A stretch of 64,000 nucleotides of DNA from Thermococcus gammatolerans EJ3 (GTDB taxonomy: Archaea > Methanobacteriota_B > Thermococci > Thermococcales > Thermococcaceae): contig NC_012804.1 of the NCBI RefSeq assembly GCF_000022365.1, positions 62,001 through 126,000 on the forward strand. The letters run 5' to 3'. A program made the translations under genes and the position numbers. Each line of letters begins with the position of its first letter. Positions within the stretch are counted from its first letter, which is position 1. The notes under the pieces were generated by a model. The model saw nothing but the letters and a program-made list of their open reading frames with translations, had not been told where the DNA came from and did not search any database. Positions 53,537 through 61,448 of the stretch are shown here, piece after piece.

Positions 53537-54664
53537 TCACTCAATGTCCTCAAAGCGCTCCTCAAGCCTCTTCAACACGCCGGGCAGGGTGGTGTATTCC
53601 ATATCCTCGAGTGGCAGGCGGTGTGGCTCGAACGGACCGTGCCTGCGCATATAATCCGTTATCTCAAGGGCCTTCTGCCTGGCGTAGTCGAAGGCCGGGT
53701 CGTCGAAGAGATCAACGGGACCGACGAGCTTTCCTTCTGGGCTTATCTGCCAGCCTAGAGCGACAACCCTCGGCGGACCGTCGAACCTGGTCGGATTGGC
53801 CTGGTGCATCGGAACTGGCATTATCGGTCCGTTGTGCGAACCCCTCATCCAGCCGCTGACGAGGTGCGGGAAGGCGAAGGGCTCAAGGACTTCTCCAAGG
53901 GCCGGAAGGCCGCTCTGGGCCCTGACTATAGCGACCGGGTCGTCCTTGCCCACGTATTCTCCAGCAATCTCGTAGAGCTTCTCAGTGCTGACCACAGCTA
54001 CCGGCTCGTCCTTCGGAATTGGGTGGCCCTCCTTCGGGTAAACGCGCTTGATGACGTAGCGGCTCTTTGCCCCTATGAGTGCAAGAAGGTCGTAGACCTC
54101 CTCGGGGGTGTTGAGGATGACGCGCTTGTGCTTGAGGATGTCCCAGACCTCGAAGCGGAAGCCCATGTGCATCTTGGGGTCGATGACCAGGCCAGCGGTG
54201 TTGAACGGGTCGGCGAACATCCTGAATATCGGCAGGTTGAAGGCTCCAGGCTCAGTCTTGTCCATGTGGAAGGTCACAACCGGCTCGCTCTTCCTCAGGG
54301 TAATCTCCATCTCCGCAACGCCCGGGCCCATTCCGCGGACGTTTCCGCTGAATGCATCCTTGAGGAGGTCCTGTCCGGCGCCGTAGAGGCCAAGCTCCTT
54401 GGCGACCTTGGTTGCTTCCTCGAAGGCCTTCCAGGCCAGTCCGTGAACATCGGGGCTGTCAACGCCTTTCTTGTGGGTCATGATCAGCTGGAGGTCGTCA
54501 CCCGCGTAAGCCACGTAGAAGTCGATTATCGTCCCTTCTTCCTTGGCCTTGGCGAGAATCTCCTCGGCGGTCTCTATGAGCTGGGGGTGCACCCTGGAGT
54601 GCCCCGGCCAGCCACCGATGTCAGCCTTAATCACGCTAATCGTTATTTTCTCTCCAACGGCCAT
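53537..54664 (-). CDS. fbp: Fructose-1,6-bisphosphate aldolase/phosphatase (class V)
   Basis: 375-residue gluconeogenic bifunctional enzyme of Archaea. It makes fructose 1,6-bisphosphate from triose phosphates and hydrolyses it to fructose 6-phosphate. The magnesium motif is seen as VIKADIGGWPGHSRVHP at the start and DDLQLIMTH near residue 55. GMGPGVAEMEI and KMHMGFRFEVWD are conserved, and the Lys-containing aldolase region is complete. ATG 54664 follows GGTGGTT. It is separated from gor by 115 bases. Confidence 0.95.
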   Translation of the reverse strand: MAVGEKITISVIKADIGGWPGHSRVHPQLIETAEEILAKAKEEGTIIDFYVAYAGDDLQLIMTHKKGVDSPDVHGLAWKAFEEATKVAKELGLYGAGQDLLKDAFSGNVRGMGPGVAEMEITLRKSEPVVTFHMDKTEPGAFNLPIFRMFADPFNTAGLVIDPKMHMGFRFEVWDILKHKRVILNTPEEVYDLLALIGAKSRYVIKRVYPKEGHPIPKDEPVAVVSTEKLYEIAGEYVGKDDPVAIVRAQSGLPALGEVLEPFAFPHLVSGWMRGSHNGPIMPVPMHQANPTRFDGPPRVVALGWQISPEGKLVGPVDLFDDPAFDYARQKALEITDYMRRHGPFEPHRLPLEDMEYTTLPGVLKRLEERFEDIE

Positions 54665-54695
54665 GGCAACCACCGATAAGAACTGGGAGTTTTAT

Positions 54696-54728
54696 GCTTA
54701 TAAAACGTTAATATCACCGCCGATGATA
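54696..54728 (-). promoter_or_regulatory. fbp promoter with TGM upstream of TATA
   Basis: TATCACCGCCGATGATA (54712-54728) fits TATCAC-N5-GTGATA in 11 of 12 fixed positions. It abuts the TATA element (TTTTATAAGC on the minus strand, 54697-54706) on the upstream side. This is the activating arrangement expected of a gluconeogenic gene. Confidence 0.65.
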
Positions 54729-54774
54729 CACACGAATCCGTCAAAATTAGGGAAGCAGAAATGAACTTATGAAC

Positions 54775-55023
54775 TCATTCGCATACGTCAGTCCAGCCGA
54801 AGTGCTCCCTGACCACCTTGATGAGGTTCTTGAGCTCCTCCTTCTTGATGTTGACGCTTGAACTGGCACCAACCAGCGCTATTATACCATGAACTTCCTC
54901 CTGAACCTGTATAACGTCGTCGTGAACCCTGACAACCCTGAGTTCTCTCCTTGCCGTCTCGTCCTCCCCTATCTTAAATTTATCCTTACCGATGACAATT
55001 GGCTCACCCACTAGGACCACCAT
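54775..55023 (-). CDS. Small conserved protein of unknown function
   Basis: 82 residues, mixed alpha/beta (start MVVLVGEPIVIGKDKFKIGE). No family is recognised. There is no ribosome binding site, while TATA-like elements (TTTATAAATTTTG and TTTATTAAG on the minus strand, about 55035-55075) lie upstream, so the transcript may be leaderless or nearly so. It is divergent from tRNA-Trp. Confidence 0.55.
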   Translation of the reverse strand: MVVLVGEPIVIGKDKFKIGEDETARRELRVVRVHDDVIQVQEEVHGIIALVGASSSVNIKKEELKNLIKVVREHFGWTDVCE

Positions 55024-55101
55024 TAGACTTGTCAATGTCAAACTTAATAAAATTTGCCATCACAAAATTTATAAACCTCCCCTCGCTAAGGTTGGTCGGA
55101 C

Positions 55102-55241
55102 GGGGGCGTGGTGTAGCCTGGTCCATCATCGCGGGCTCCAGAGGTATGAGGACTTGCGGGTTTGCTGAGCGGGGATGAGCCTTTGGAGCTCTGACCCGGA
55201 GAAACCCGCGGACCGGGGTTCAAATCCCCGCGCCCCCACCA
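55102..55241 (+). tRNA. tRNA-Trp (CCA) with box C/D-type intron
   Basis: Acceptor arms GGGGGCG/CGCCCCC with discriminator A and encoded CCA; anticodon loop CTCCAGA gives anticodon CCA. An intron of about 62 bases (about 55142-55203) follows base 37. It contains box-like elements in C-D'-C'-D order: TATGAGGA, CTGA, GGATGAGC and CTGA. In Archaea this intron is known to guide 2'-O-methylation at positions 34 and 39 of the same tRNA. A TATA (TTTATAAACC, about 55067-55076) lies upstream. Confidence 0.93.
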
Positions 55242-55243
55242 TT

Positions 55244-55678
55244 ACAGCCCTTTCTGACGAAAGCGCTGGCGGAAGAGTAGGTGCTTTTCTACGGAGTGGC
55301 AAGTTCTAAGAGAGGTTCTAACTCAACTTGCCCTTTGATTAGTGTTTCACTCTAAGAAGGCGTCCTTCGGACGCCGATGATAAGTTGAAACTATCTCAAG
55401 GGTTTTATTATAGGGTGAACCCATTTATAGACTCGCTCTTTTGTTAGTGCACGATTGACTTCTTGCTCTTCGGCGAGAAGGGCGCTCATTTCGCCAGCCT
55501 TTCCCAAAGGCTGTTACAAAGTTTCATCAAAGTTTGTAGCTCCTTTTGGAAGGCCATATTTCAAGAGATTTTCCATTTAATTGGCCGTATTGAGTAAGAG
55601 AACTTTTTAAATTGCCCCTTTTGGAAGGGTTTGACATTTAAATCGACGCCCGAAGGGCGTCAAGAAGAGAGCAAACCC
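55244..55678 (-). repeat. Hairpin-rich non-coding repeat, copy C (inverted)
   Basis: On the minus strand the order matches copy A: GGGTTTGC...GACGCCCTTCGGGCGTC...CAAACCC (55678-55627), CAGCCTTTGGGAAAGGCTG (55513-55495), the GTTTCAACTT/AGAGTGAAAC stem around GGCGTCC (55391-55344), then GAAAAGCACCTACTCTTCCG and the CCGCCAGCGCTT end (about 55275-55246). Loops differ from copy A while stems pair. It lies directly after tRNA-Trp. No protein is encoded. Confidence 0.75.
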
Positions 55679-56000
55679 CTTTGTAGGGTGCTGTTTTTGT
55701 GTTCTCCATTTGGAAAAAGCAATTTCGTGAGTAAAATCGATTTTATGGGGGTCTTTGGCGAGAAGCTACTAACTTTTGGTGAAGCTTTTGGAAAAAAGCT
55801 CCAGCGCTGGCGGAAAGTGTTGTACGTTGTTTTTAAGTTGATTGCCGGCAGAGGTTTTGCTTCATCGAAAGCGCCCGATGGACACCACCAAGAGAAAACA
55901 CGCCTAAACAGGCGAGTTTAGAAGTAAACCACCTAAAAATCAACCCTTTTTTGAAAATGCATTCTCATTTTGATGAAACTTTGCGAAAGCAAAGTTTCTA
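55679..56000 (+). repeat. Partial repeat copy D
   Basis: The AGAAAACACGCCTAAACAGG block and the following TTTAGAAGTAAACC (55891-55929) match copy B at 31222-31259. GAAACTTTGCGAAAGCAAAGTTTC (55975-55998) is a perfect hairpin. CGCTGGCGGAAAG (about 55803) matches the end block in inverted orientation. It ends against tRNA-Gln. A 96-residue frame across 55631-55921 is composed of repeat sequence and is not taken as a gene. Confidence 0.6.
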
Positions 56001-56076
56001 TGGTAGCCCCGCCGGGATTCGAACCCGGGTCGCGGGATCCAAAGTCCCGCATGCTTGGCCGCTACACCACGGGGCT
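56001..56076 (-). tRNA. tRNA-Gln (TTG)
   Basis: Acceptor arms AGCCCCG/CGGGGCT, anticodon loop CTTTGGA (anticodon TTG), T-arm GGTTCGAATCC, encoded CCA. A TATA element (AACTTTATAAGCC on the minus strand, about 56102-56113) lies upstream. Confidence 0.95.
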
Positions 56077-56113
56077 GCCCGTTATGAAAAGCTGAGAAGA
56101 GGCTTATAAAGTT

Positions 56114-56342
56114 TAGTGAAAAGTCACCCCATAGGGATTTATCAAAATTCGTAGCCCTCTCCTAGTTTGACCAAGTTTGTGATTCTTTTGTGAAGTGCTC
56201 TTTTGATAGGTTTACCTTTTTAAGTGTGGAGTTTTAGGGAAGAATTCCTTTGAAAATGCCTGTTGGGACTGCAAGCCTTTTTCTCAGTTGGCTTTCTGGG
56301 AGGAATCACGAAACTTTGATGAAACTTTGCCCAGCAGAGTTT
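56114..56342. repeat. Repeat fragment E beside tRNA-Gln
   Basis: Non-coding. GAAACTTTGCCCAGCAGAGTTTC (56321-56343) is a third copy of the hairpin at 31302 and 55975 and reaches into the stop region of the zinc-ribbon gene. TTTGACCAAG near 56165 resembles the block at 31078. Nothing else is recognised. Confidence 0.5.
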
Positions 56343-57029
56343 CTAGAACGCAAACTCCTCGACGCTGAACTGCTCGATGACCCTCTCGAAGTCAGTCTCG
56401 GGGGTGTAAACGAAACCACAGCGGGTACACTTCAAAACGCCGTTCTCCTCGGTGAGTGGAGAGAAGCAGACCGGACAACGATACTCCTCTCGCTTTAGAG
56501 AGTCGTAAACTTCATCCCTCATCACGAGCAGGTTGAGCTCGCTCTCCCAGTCCTCGTGGAGCATTCCCCAATAAGGGGTCTCAACGGGATAGAAATCCTC
56601 GAGGATTAGGGCCTTAATCCCTATCCCCCTGATTCCCGGCGGAAGCTTACCGGCGGGTTCTATCCCAACCACGTACTGGTCGTAAAACTCTATGTGCTCC
56701 GTCCTGACGGTTAAACCGCGGGAGAGCCTCGAACGGAGCGGAATAAGCTGGAGAAACAGACTTTCCCTCTCGACGTCCCAGCTCGCGCTTATTGAAACGC
56801 CCTTCTTCGTGAAGAACTGAGTGATGTAACGGTCGTCTCTCTCCTCCCCTACCAAGGAGAACCCAAGCTTTCTCATCGCCCTTCCGAGGAAGTTCGGCCT
56901 GGGGAGCTTCTGATAATTAATCAAGTACTCCCCGATCCACCCCGCCAGGGGCATGGAGTAGCCTATGAAGGCCTGCCTCTCGACGCGCAGGTAGGCAACG
57001 CTGGGGAGGAGCTTGAACTGGTCGAGCAT
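56343..57029 (-). CDS. Conserved protein with C-terminal zinc ribbon, unknown function
   Basis: 228 residues. The C-terminal CPVCFSPLTEENGVLKCTRC is a zinc-ribbon. The N-terminal 180 residues (PLRSRLSRGLTVRTEHIEFY; PPGIRGIGIKALILED) show no family I know. No ribosome binding site is seen. A TATA (GCTATTTATAGG, about 57048-57059) about 25 bases upstream suggests a leaderless transcript. Its 3' end borders the repeat region. Confidence 0.6.
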   Translation of the reverse strand: MLDQFKLLPSVAYLRVERQAFIGYSMPLAGWIGEYLINYQKLPRPNFLGRAMRKLGFSLVGEERDDRYITQFFTKKGVSISASWDVERESLFLQLIPLRSRLSRGLTVRTEHIEFYDQYVVGIEPAGKLPPGIRGIGIKALILEDFYPVETPYWGMLHEDWESELNLLVMRDEVYDSLKREEYRCPVCFSPLTEENGVLKCTRCGFVYTPETDFERVIEQFSVEEFAF

Positions 57030-57068
57030 CAAGAGAAATAGGCGGAAGGCCTATAAATAGCTAACCCC

Positions 57069-60000
57069 TCAACTCCCGAAGAACTCGTCGAGGCTTATGC
57101 GCTTCTTCCTCTTGGCCTTCGCCTTCTCCTTCTTGACTTCCTTCTTGAGGTTCTCCGAGGGCTTTTTCTTTGTCCGGGATTCTGCATCATTCTTCTTTTC
57201 AACCTCTTTGCTAGTCTTCGCTTTCCCCACCTTCCCGTTCTTTCCGTTGAAGCCGTCGAGGTAGCCGTTCTTTCCGTTGGAAGAACCAGTCCTCTCCTTA
57301 ATCATCTTCTCGCAGACGTCCGCAGAGAAGCCGAGCAAAGTCCTCTGCTTTTCGGGCAAAACGGTCTCGAAGAGCGTCTTTATGTCCTTCTCGGTCAGGC
57401 AAATCCTCTGCCTCGTGTAGTCCTTGACGTTATAGCGGGTGACCAGCATCTTTGCAGTGGGCAGGTACTTTTCCACCGCGCCTTTGCTAACCGTCAGGAC
57501 GATTTTTCCACCGCACTTCGGACAGCGGCCGGTAAGGGGCGGCCTCCTGTATTTCGTGTTGCACTTCACGCAACGGAACTCCTGTCTCGTGAAGCTCCTC
57601 AGGTTGCCCCTTAGGTCGGGAATCAGGTGGGAGTTGAGTATCGTCTCAGCCACGTGGTGCTCATCGACCGCGCGAATCCGCTCAGCTAAAGCGAGCTGTC
57701 TCTCGACCTTCTCGACCATGTCGCCGAGCTGTTTGTACAGGCTCATCTTCGGGCCCAGGCCTATATCGTCCGTATCGTGAGTGAACTTTATCCCCTCGTA
57801 CATCTCGGGCTTTCCAAGGCGGTCTTCAACGCGCTCGATGAACTTGATTTCCTTCGGCGATTTCATCTCGTAGGTGGCCTCATAGAATTCGAGGGGATAA
57901 TAGCGGACGACATCCATGTTGTGGACCTCGCTGTCAACCTCGCGCGGGTCGAGCCTCGTGGTGACGACCAGCGGTGCGTCCATTTTACCGCCGCGCTTCT
58001 CTGGGAGGTAATACTTGCTGAAGTTTAGTAGCGCATCGAGGAGGAGCATGACAGCGTCCTCATCTCCGTCGCATTGATGTGTTACAACATTCTCATTTAT
58101 TAGTACATTATGGTAGCTTTTAGCGTTCAATGAGAACACAAAGTCATCTTTAGGCTTGACGTATTTAATGCGTTCAATTTTGAATGGTTTTATGGAGTCA
58201 TTCTCATAAACTCCAATTAACTCCCCTTCCTTCACCTCGAAGGCCCTCTTTTCCACGAACTTCCCATTTTCGTAGACGAGAACCGGGTGGTCGACGGTCG
58301 TTTCGAAGCTCCTCCCGAGTTCGAGCTCGAAGCGAATCAGGTGGTCGGTGCTTGGAGCTTTTATAACGTCCTCGATATCGGTGAGAACGACCTTCCCTCT
58401 CTCGGGGTCGAAAGAGTAAACCTTAACGTCCCTCTTCGGCTTCCGTCTCACGTAGACCATGTTCTCGTAGCTTTCCCCTTCAAACAGCTCGTAGAGCTCG
58501 CGGAGCGTTATCCTCGCGGGTTTTCCATCAATCTGAACTAAAATTCTCGTATCACCAGGGAAGCAGTTCCTCCTCTTCGCCGCATGATAATACGGGTGCG
58601 CGTAGCCGACCAAAACGTCGGAGAAGCCGATTATCCTGCCGATGATTCCGGCCGAGGTGTGGGGTGCTAAACCGATGACGAGGTGGCCTATCAGGTCTTC
58701 CATCTTCTCGGCGTTGTAGAACCTCGGCAGACCGTAGAACTTCTCAAGCAGGTCATCAACGAAGCGCGCGACCTTGAGAAGGTATTTACCCGCCTCGTAG
58801 GAGAGGATTATGTCCTGAACCTTCAGCTCGACTATCTGGTCGTCCCGTTCAAGGGGCTTGCCCTCGAAGTCGTGGGTGTAGCCAAGTTCGCGAAGCTTTT
58901 CAACGCTGACCCCTATCTCCTTCGGCTTGAAGTGGGTTATCGGGGCGTCGGTGGCGTCGAAGCGGATTGTGCCGTCCTTGAAAACGTAAACGTCGTTCTT
59001 AACCCTCAGGAGGCCCTTTTCAAGGGGCTCGGCCATTTTGTAGCCGGAGGTCATACCCTTGACGCCCTTGAGCCTGTCGATGCCGTAGACCTTGACGTTC
59101 TCCATTGCCCTTCTGAGCAGTTCGGAGGGCTTTATTTCCCTCTCAGCGTAGGGCCTCAGCTCGACGTCACAGCGCGGACAGCGGAAGCCGAACTCCTTAG
59201 CCTCGCTTTCAGGATAATCAACGTTGCACTTGGGGCAGTGCCAGAGGAGCTCCTTCCTCGTCCCACAGACGGGGCAGAGGTGCTCGGGGCCAACGTGTCC
59301 GCACTTCGGGCACCTGAAGAAGGCTATCTCGACCTTGGCGGTCTTGCCCTCCTCAGCGGCCTTCTTAATGTCCCTGCTCTGCCCGCCAGCGAGGCCAATC
59401 GGGAAGAGCACCTGAACAGGGGGCTTCATTTTCCTCTCCTTGGCCTTCTCGGGTCTGCCCATTCTGGCCCCTATCCAGCTTATTCCCCTGTCGCGGAGCT
59501 TTATCGGGTTGTTCTCGTTGATTATATCAATGACCGTGTGGAACGGCTTAGCCTTGAACTCCCACTCAAGGTTGCCGAGAGGCGTGAGCAGAGCGGCGCT
59601 CCACGGGTAGTCAACGACGATGACCTTCCTCCTGTCCTCTGTCCTCTCGAGCCTGTGGGGCAGGCCGAGGAGCTCGAGGTAGCGCTTGATTCTGGGGTCG
59701 TTGTCAAGGATTACCTTCCTCGCGAACTTCAGCTTCCTGAACTCGTCCCACTCGATTTGGGCGTTTAGCAAAGCCCTCTGGAGTTCCTCCACTTCCTCAG
59801 GCTTCAGCGTGTTCCAGTAGAGGGTGTAGTAGGGGTGGAAGGGTATGTCCAGAACCTTTGAGAGGTGTATCGCCAGCTCGACGCTCGGCCTGACGCGGAG
59901 CGGGTCTCTCAAAAGACTCTCAAGGAAATCGGGGTCTATTTCGAGGTACTCGGCGGCCTCTTCTATTGCCTCGCGCGGGTTGTCGGAGAAGGGCTTGAGC

Positions 60001-61448
60001 TCGACTTCGTAGAGTTCCTCGATTGCCTTCACCAGCTCCTGAACCCACCATTCCTCGACGTAGTTGGCCGGCAAAAGCGTCTGGTTGTTCTCAACGAAGT
60101 CGCCGAAGTTCACGAGGGCATCTCCGACGTAGAGAATCTCCTCAATTTCGTTTTTAACCCTAAGAGCCGTCTCGTAGTCGTCAACCCGTACGACGCTCCC
60201 GTCCTTGAGCTTGACTATTGGCCCCTCAACAGTGGTTGCGGGGGTAACGATACAGCCCTTCCCAGGCCTCTCGGTCTTCATCTGCGTTCCTATCGCTATG
60301 AACTCGTCGAGGATTAGCATGGTGGCCGGGTTAACGCTCCACGTCGCGAAACCGCTGACGCGACTCCTTCCGTAGCGCAGGCGGAAGCCACCGTTCTCTG
60401 AAGGCTCGGCAAAGAGGGGCCTGCCACCGATTATCTCCTTCGTGTACTTCTTGTTGGGGGCGATGTTGGCTTTAAACCTCTCGTAGAGCTCGTAGTAGAA
60501 GCCCTTCTCGACCTTCTCGGTGATTTCCTCCCTCGCTCCGGAATCTTCGGCCTTGGATTCGTCGGCCTTGGGTTCCTCGGATTTGCCCTTCTCTTTGGCC
60601 TCCACGAACTCCTTTATCCAGTCCCAGCCTTCCACGCCCATCTTGTCTATGTACTTGACGAGCTTTTTCGCCTTCTGGAGGACACCCTCCGCCAAAACGA
60701 GAATCGCTCCACCGCGCAGGTGGTTGGTCTCGACACCGGGAACGTTCCTGTGACTCACTTCCACCTTATCGGTCTCTTCACCGGTTATCTCAATGGGGAT
60801 GTTCCTCATCGCGAGCCTTACCTCATCGGCCTCTGGGTGATACTGCAGTCTCGTAACGGCTCTATGATAGAGGTCTATCTCCTCGACCATCCTCTCTATA
60901 TGCTCCTCGCTCGGCTTGAAGCGGTCGAGGCCAAGCTTTTTCCTCACGTAGTCGCCGACGAGGACGCTTAAAGCTTGAGCGGTTCCGCCGGAACTCCTTA
61001 TCGGGCCGGCGTAGTAGAGGGCCAGGTACTCGCTGTTGTCGGCCCAGGTGTTGCGCTTGATTTTTACATCAGCTATTCCCTCGAGCGGAGCTGAGACTAT
61101 ACCCTCGGTGAGTATCGCGAGGGCAGTTCTGACGGCCTGCTCAGCATAGCGCTCCTTGCTCCCAAGGTCGCCAAACTTGCCCTCGATGATTTCATCAACA
61201 ACCTTCAGCGCAGCCAATTCCTTGCCGTACTCCTTCACAAGAACCCTGATCCTCTCGGCGACGCCCGGCGGACCCACGAGGCTCTCAACACGGCCGGCCA
61301 TATCGGTTGCTTGGGGAACCTCAACGTCGAGGCTTGGGTCTTTTCCCTGAGAGCGAGCTTTTCTTGCTATCTCATAGGCCCTGTCAATCTCCCTCTGGAG
61401 TGATTCGAAGTAAGCCTTCATCCCGGGTGAGTAGAGCTCATCCCCCAT
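57069..61448 (-). CDS. polC: DNA polymerase D large subunit DP2, with intein
   Basis: 1459-residue precursor of the catalytic subunit of the replicative family D polymerase; 1295 residues remain after intein removal. Seen: the N-terminal KH-like and PolD-specific regions, zinc clusters (CPKCGHVGPEHLCPVC; CPKCNVDYP; CPRC; CVKCNTKYRR...CPKCG), and the catalytic segment around NADNS/NCDGDEDAV, which holds the metal-binding acidic residues once the intein is gone. The Lys-rich C-terminus ends ISLDEFFGS, a PCNA-binding PIP motif. ATG is one base after the DP1 stop, which fits co-translation. Confidence 0.95.
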   Translation of the reverse strand: MGDELYSPGMKAYFESLQREIDRAYEIARKARSQGKDPSLDVEVPQATDMAGRVESLVGPPGVAERIRVLVKEYGKELAALKVVDEIIEGKFGDLGSKERYAEQAVRTALAILTEGIVSAPLEGIADVKIKRNTWADNSEYLALYYAGPIRSSGGTAQALSVLVGDYVRKKLGLDRFKPSEEHIERMVEEIDLYHRAVTRLQYHPEADEVRLAMRNIPIEITGEETDKVEVSHRNVPGVETNHLRGGAILVLAEGVLQKAKKLVKYIDKMGVEGWDWIKEFVEAKEKGKSEEPKADESKAEDSGAREEITEKVEKGFYYELYERFKANIAPNKKYTKEIIGGRPLFAEPSENGGFRLRYGRSRVSGFATWSVNPATMLILDEFIAIGTQMKTERPGKGCIVTPATTVEGPIVKLKDGSVVRVDDYETALRVKNEIEEILYVGDALVNFGDFVENNQTLLPANYVEEWWVQELVKAIEELYEVELKPFSDNPREAIEEAAEYLEIDPDFLESLLRDPLRVRPSVELAIHLSKVLDIPFHPYYTLYWNTLKPEEVEELQRALLNAQIEWDEFRKLKFARKVILDNDPRIKRYLELLGLPHRLERTEDRRKVIVVDYPWSAALLTPLGNLEWEFKAKPFHTVIDIINENNPIKLRDRGISWIGARMGRPEKAKERKMKPPVQVLFPIGLAGGQSRDIKKAAEEGKTAKVEIAFFRCPKCGHVGPEHLCPVCGTRKELLWHCPKCNVDYPESEAKEFGFRCPRCDVELRPYAEREIKPSELLRRAMENVKVYGIDRLKGVKGMTSGYKMAEPLEKGLLRVKNDVYVFKDGTIRFDATDAPITHFKPKEIGVSVEKLRELGYTHDFEGKPLERDDQIVELKVQDIILSYEAGKYLLKVARFVDDLLEKFYGLPRFYNAEKMEDLIGHLVIGLAPHTSAGIIGRIIGFSDVLVGYAHPYYHAAKRRNCFPGDTRILVQIDGKPARITLRELYELFEGESYENMVYVRRKPKRDVKVYSFDPERGKVVLTDIEDVIKAPSTDHLIRFELELGRSFETTVDHPVLVYENGKFVEKRAFEVKEGELIGVYENDSIKPFKIERIKYVKPKDDFVFSLNAKSYHNVLINENVVTHQCDGDEDAVMLLLDALLNFSKYYLPEKRGGKMDAPLVVTTRLDPREVDSEVHNMDVVRYYPLEFYEATYEMKSPKEIKFIERVEDRLGKPEMYEGIKFTHDTDDIGLGPKMSLYKQLGDMVEKVERQLALAERIRAVDEHHVAETILNSHLIPDLRGNLRSFTRQEFRCVKCNTKYRRPPLTGRCPKCGGKIVLTVSKGAVEKYLPTAKMLVTRYNVKDYTRQRICLTEKDIKTLFETVLPEKQRTLLGFSADVCEKMIKERTGSSNGKNGYLDGFNGKNGKVGKAKTSKEVEKKNDAESRTKKKPSENLKKEVKKEKAKAKRKKRISLDEFFGS
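58074..58565 (-). other. Mini-intein in DP2, C-terminal Gln
   Basis: 164 codons inserted between KRRN and CDGDED in the catalytic core. Block A is CFPGDTRILVQ with the nucleophilic Cys1, block B is TTVDHPVLV, block F is DFVFSLNAKSYHNVLI, and the end is VVTHQ followed by Cys+1. There are no LAGLIDADG motifs and no room for an endonuclease, so it is a mini-intein. The last residue is Gln instead of the usual Asn. The Pyrococcus abyssi PolII intein is the known precedent for Gln there. Confidence 0.93.

Noticed and set aside
55631-55921. 96-residue open frame between tRNA-Trp and tRNA-Gln
   Set aside because: It spans repeat hairpins, has no protein-like pattern and no ribosome binding site.
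58683-59768. 361-residue plus-strand frame opposite DP2
   Set aside because: It is antisense to conserved polymerase sequence and has no family features.
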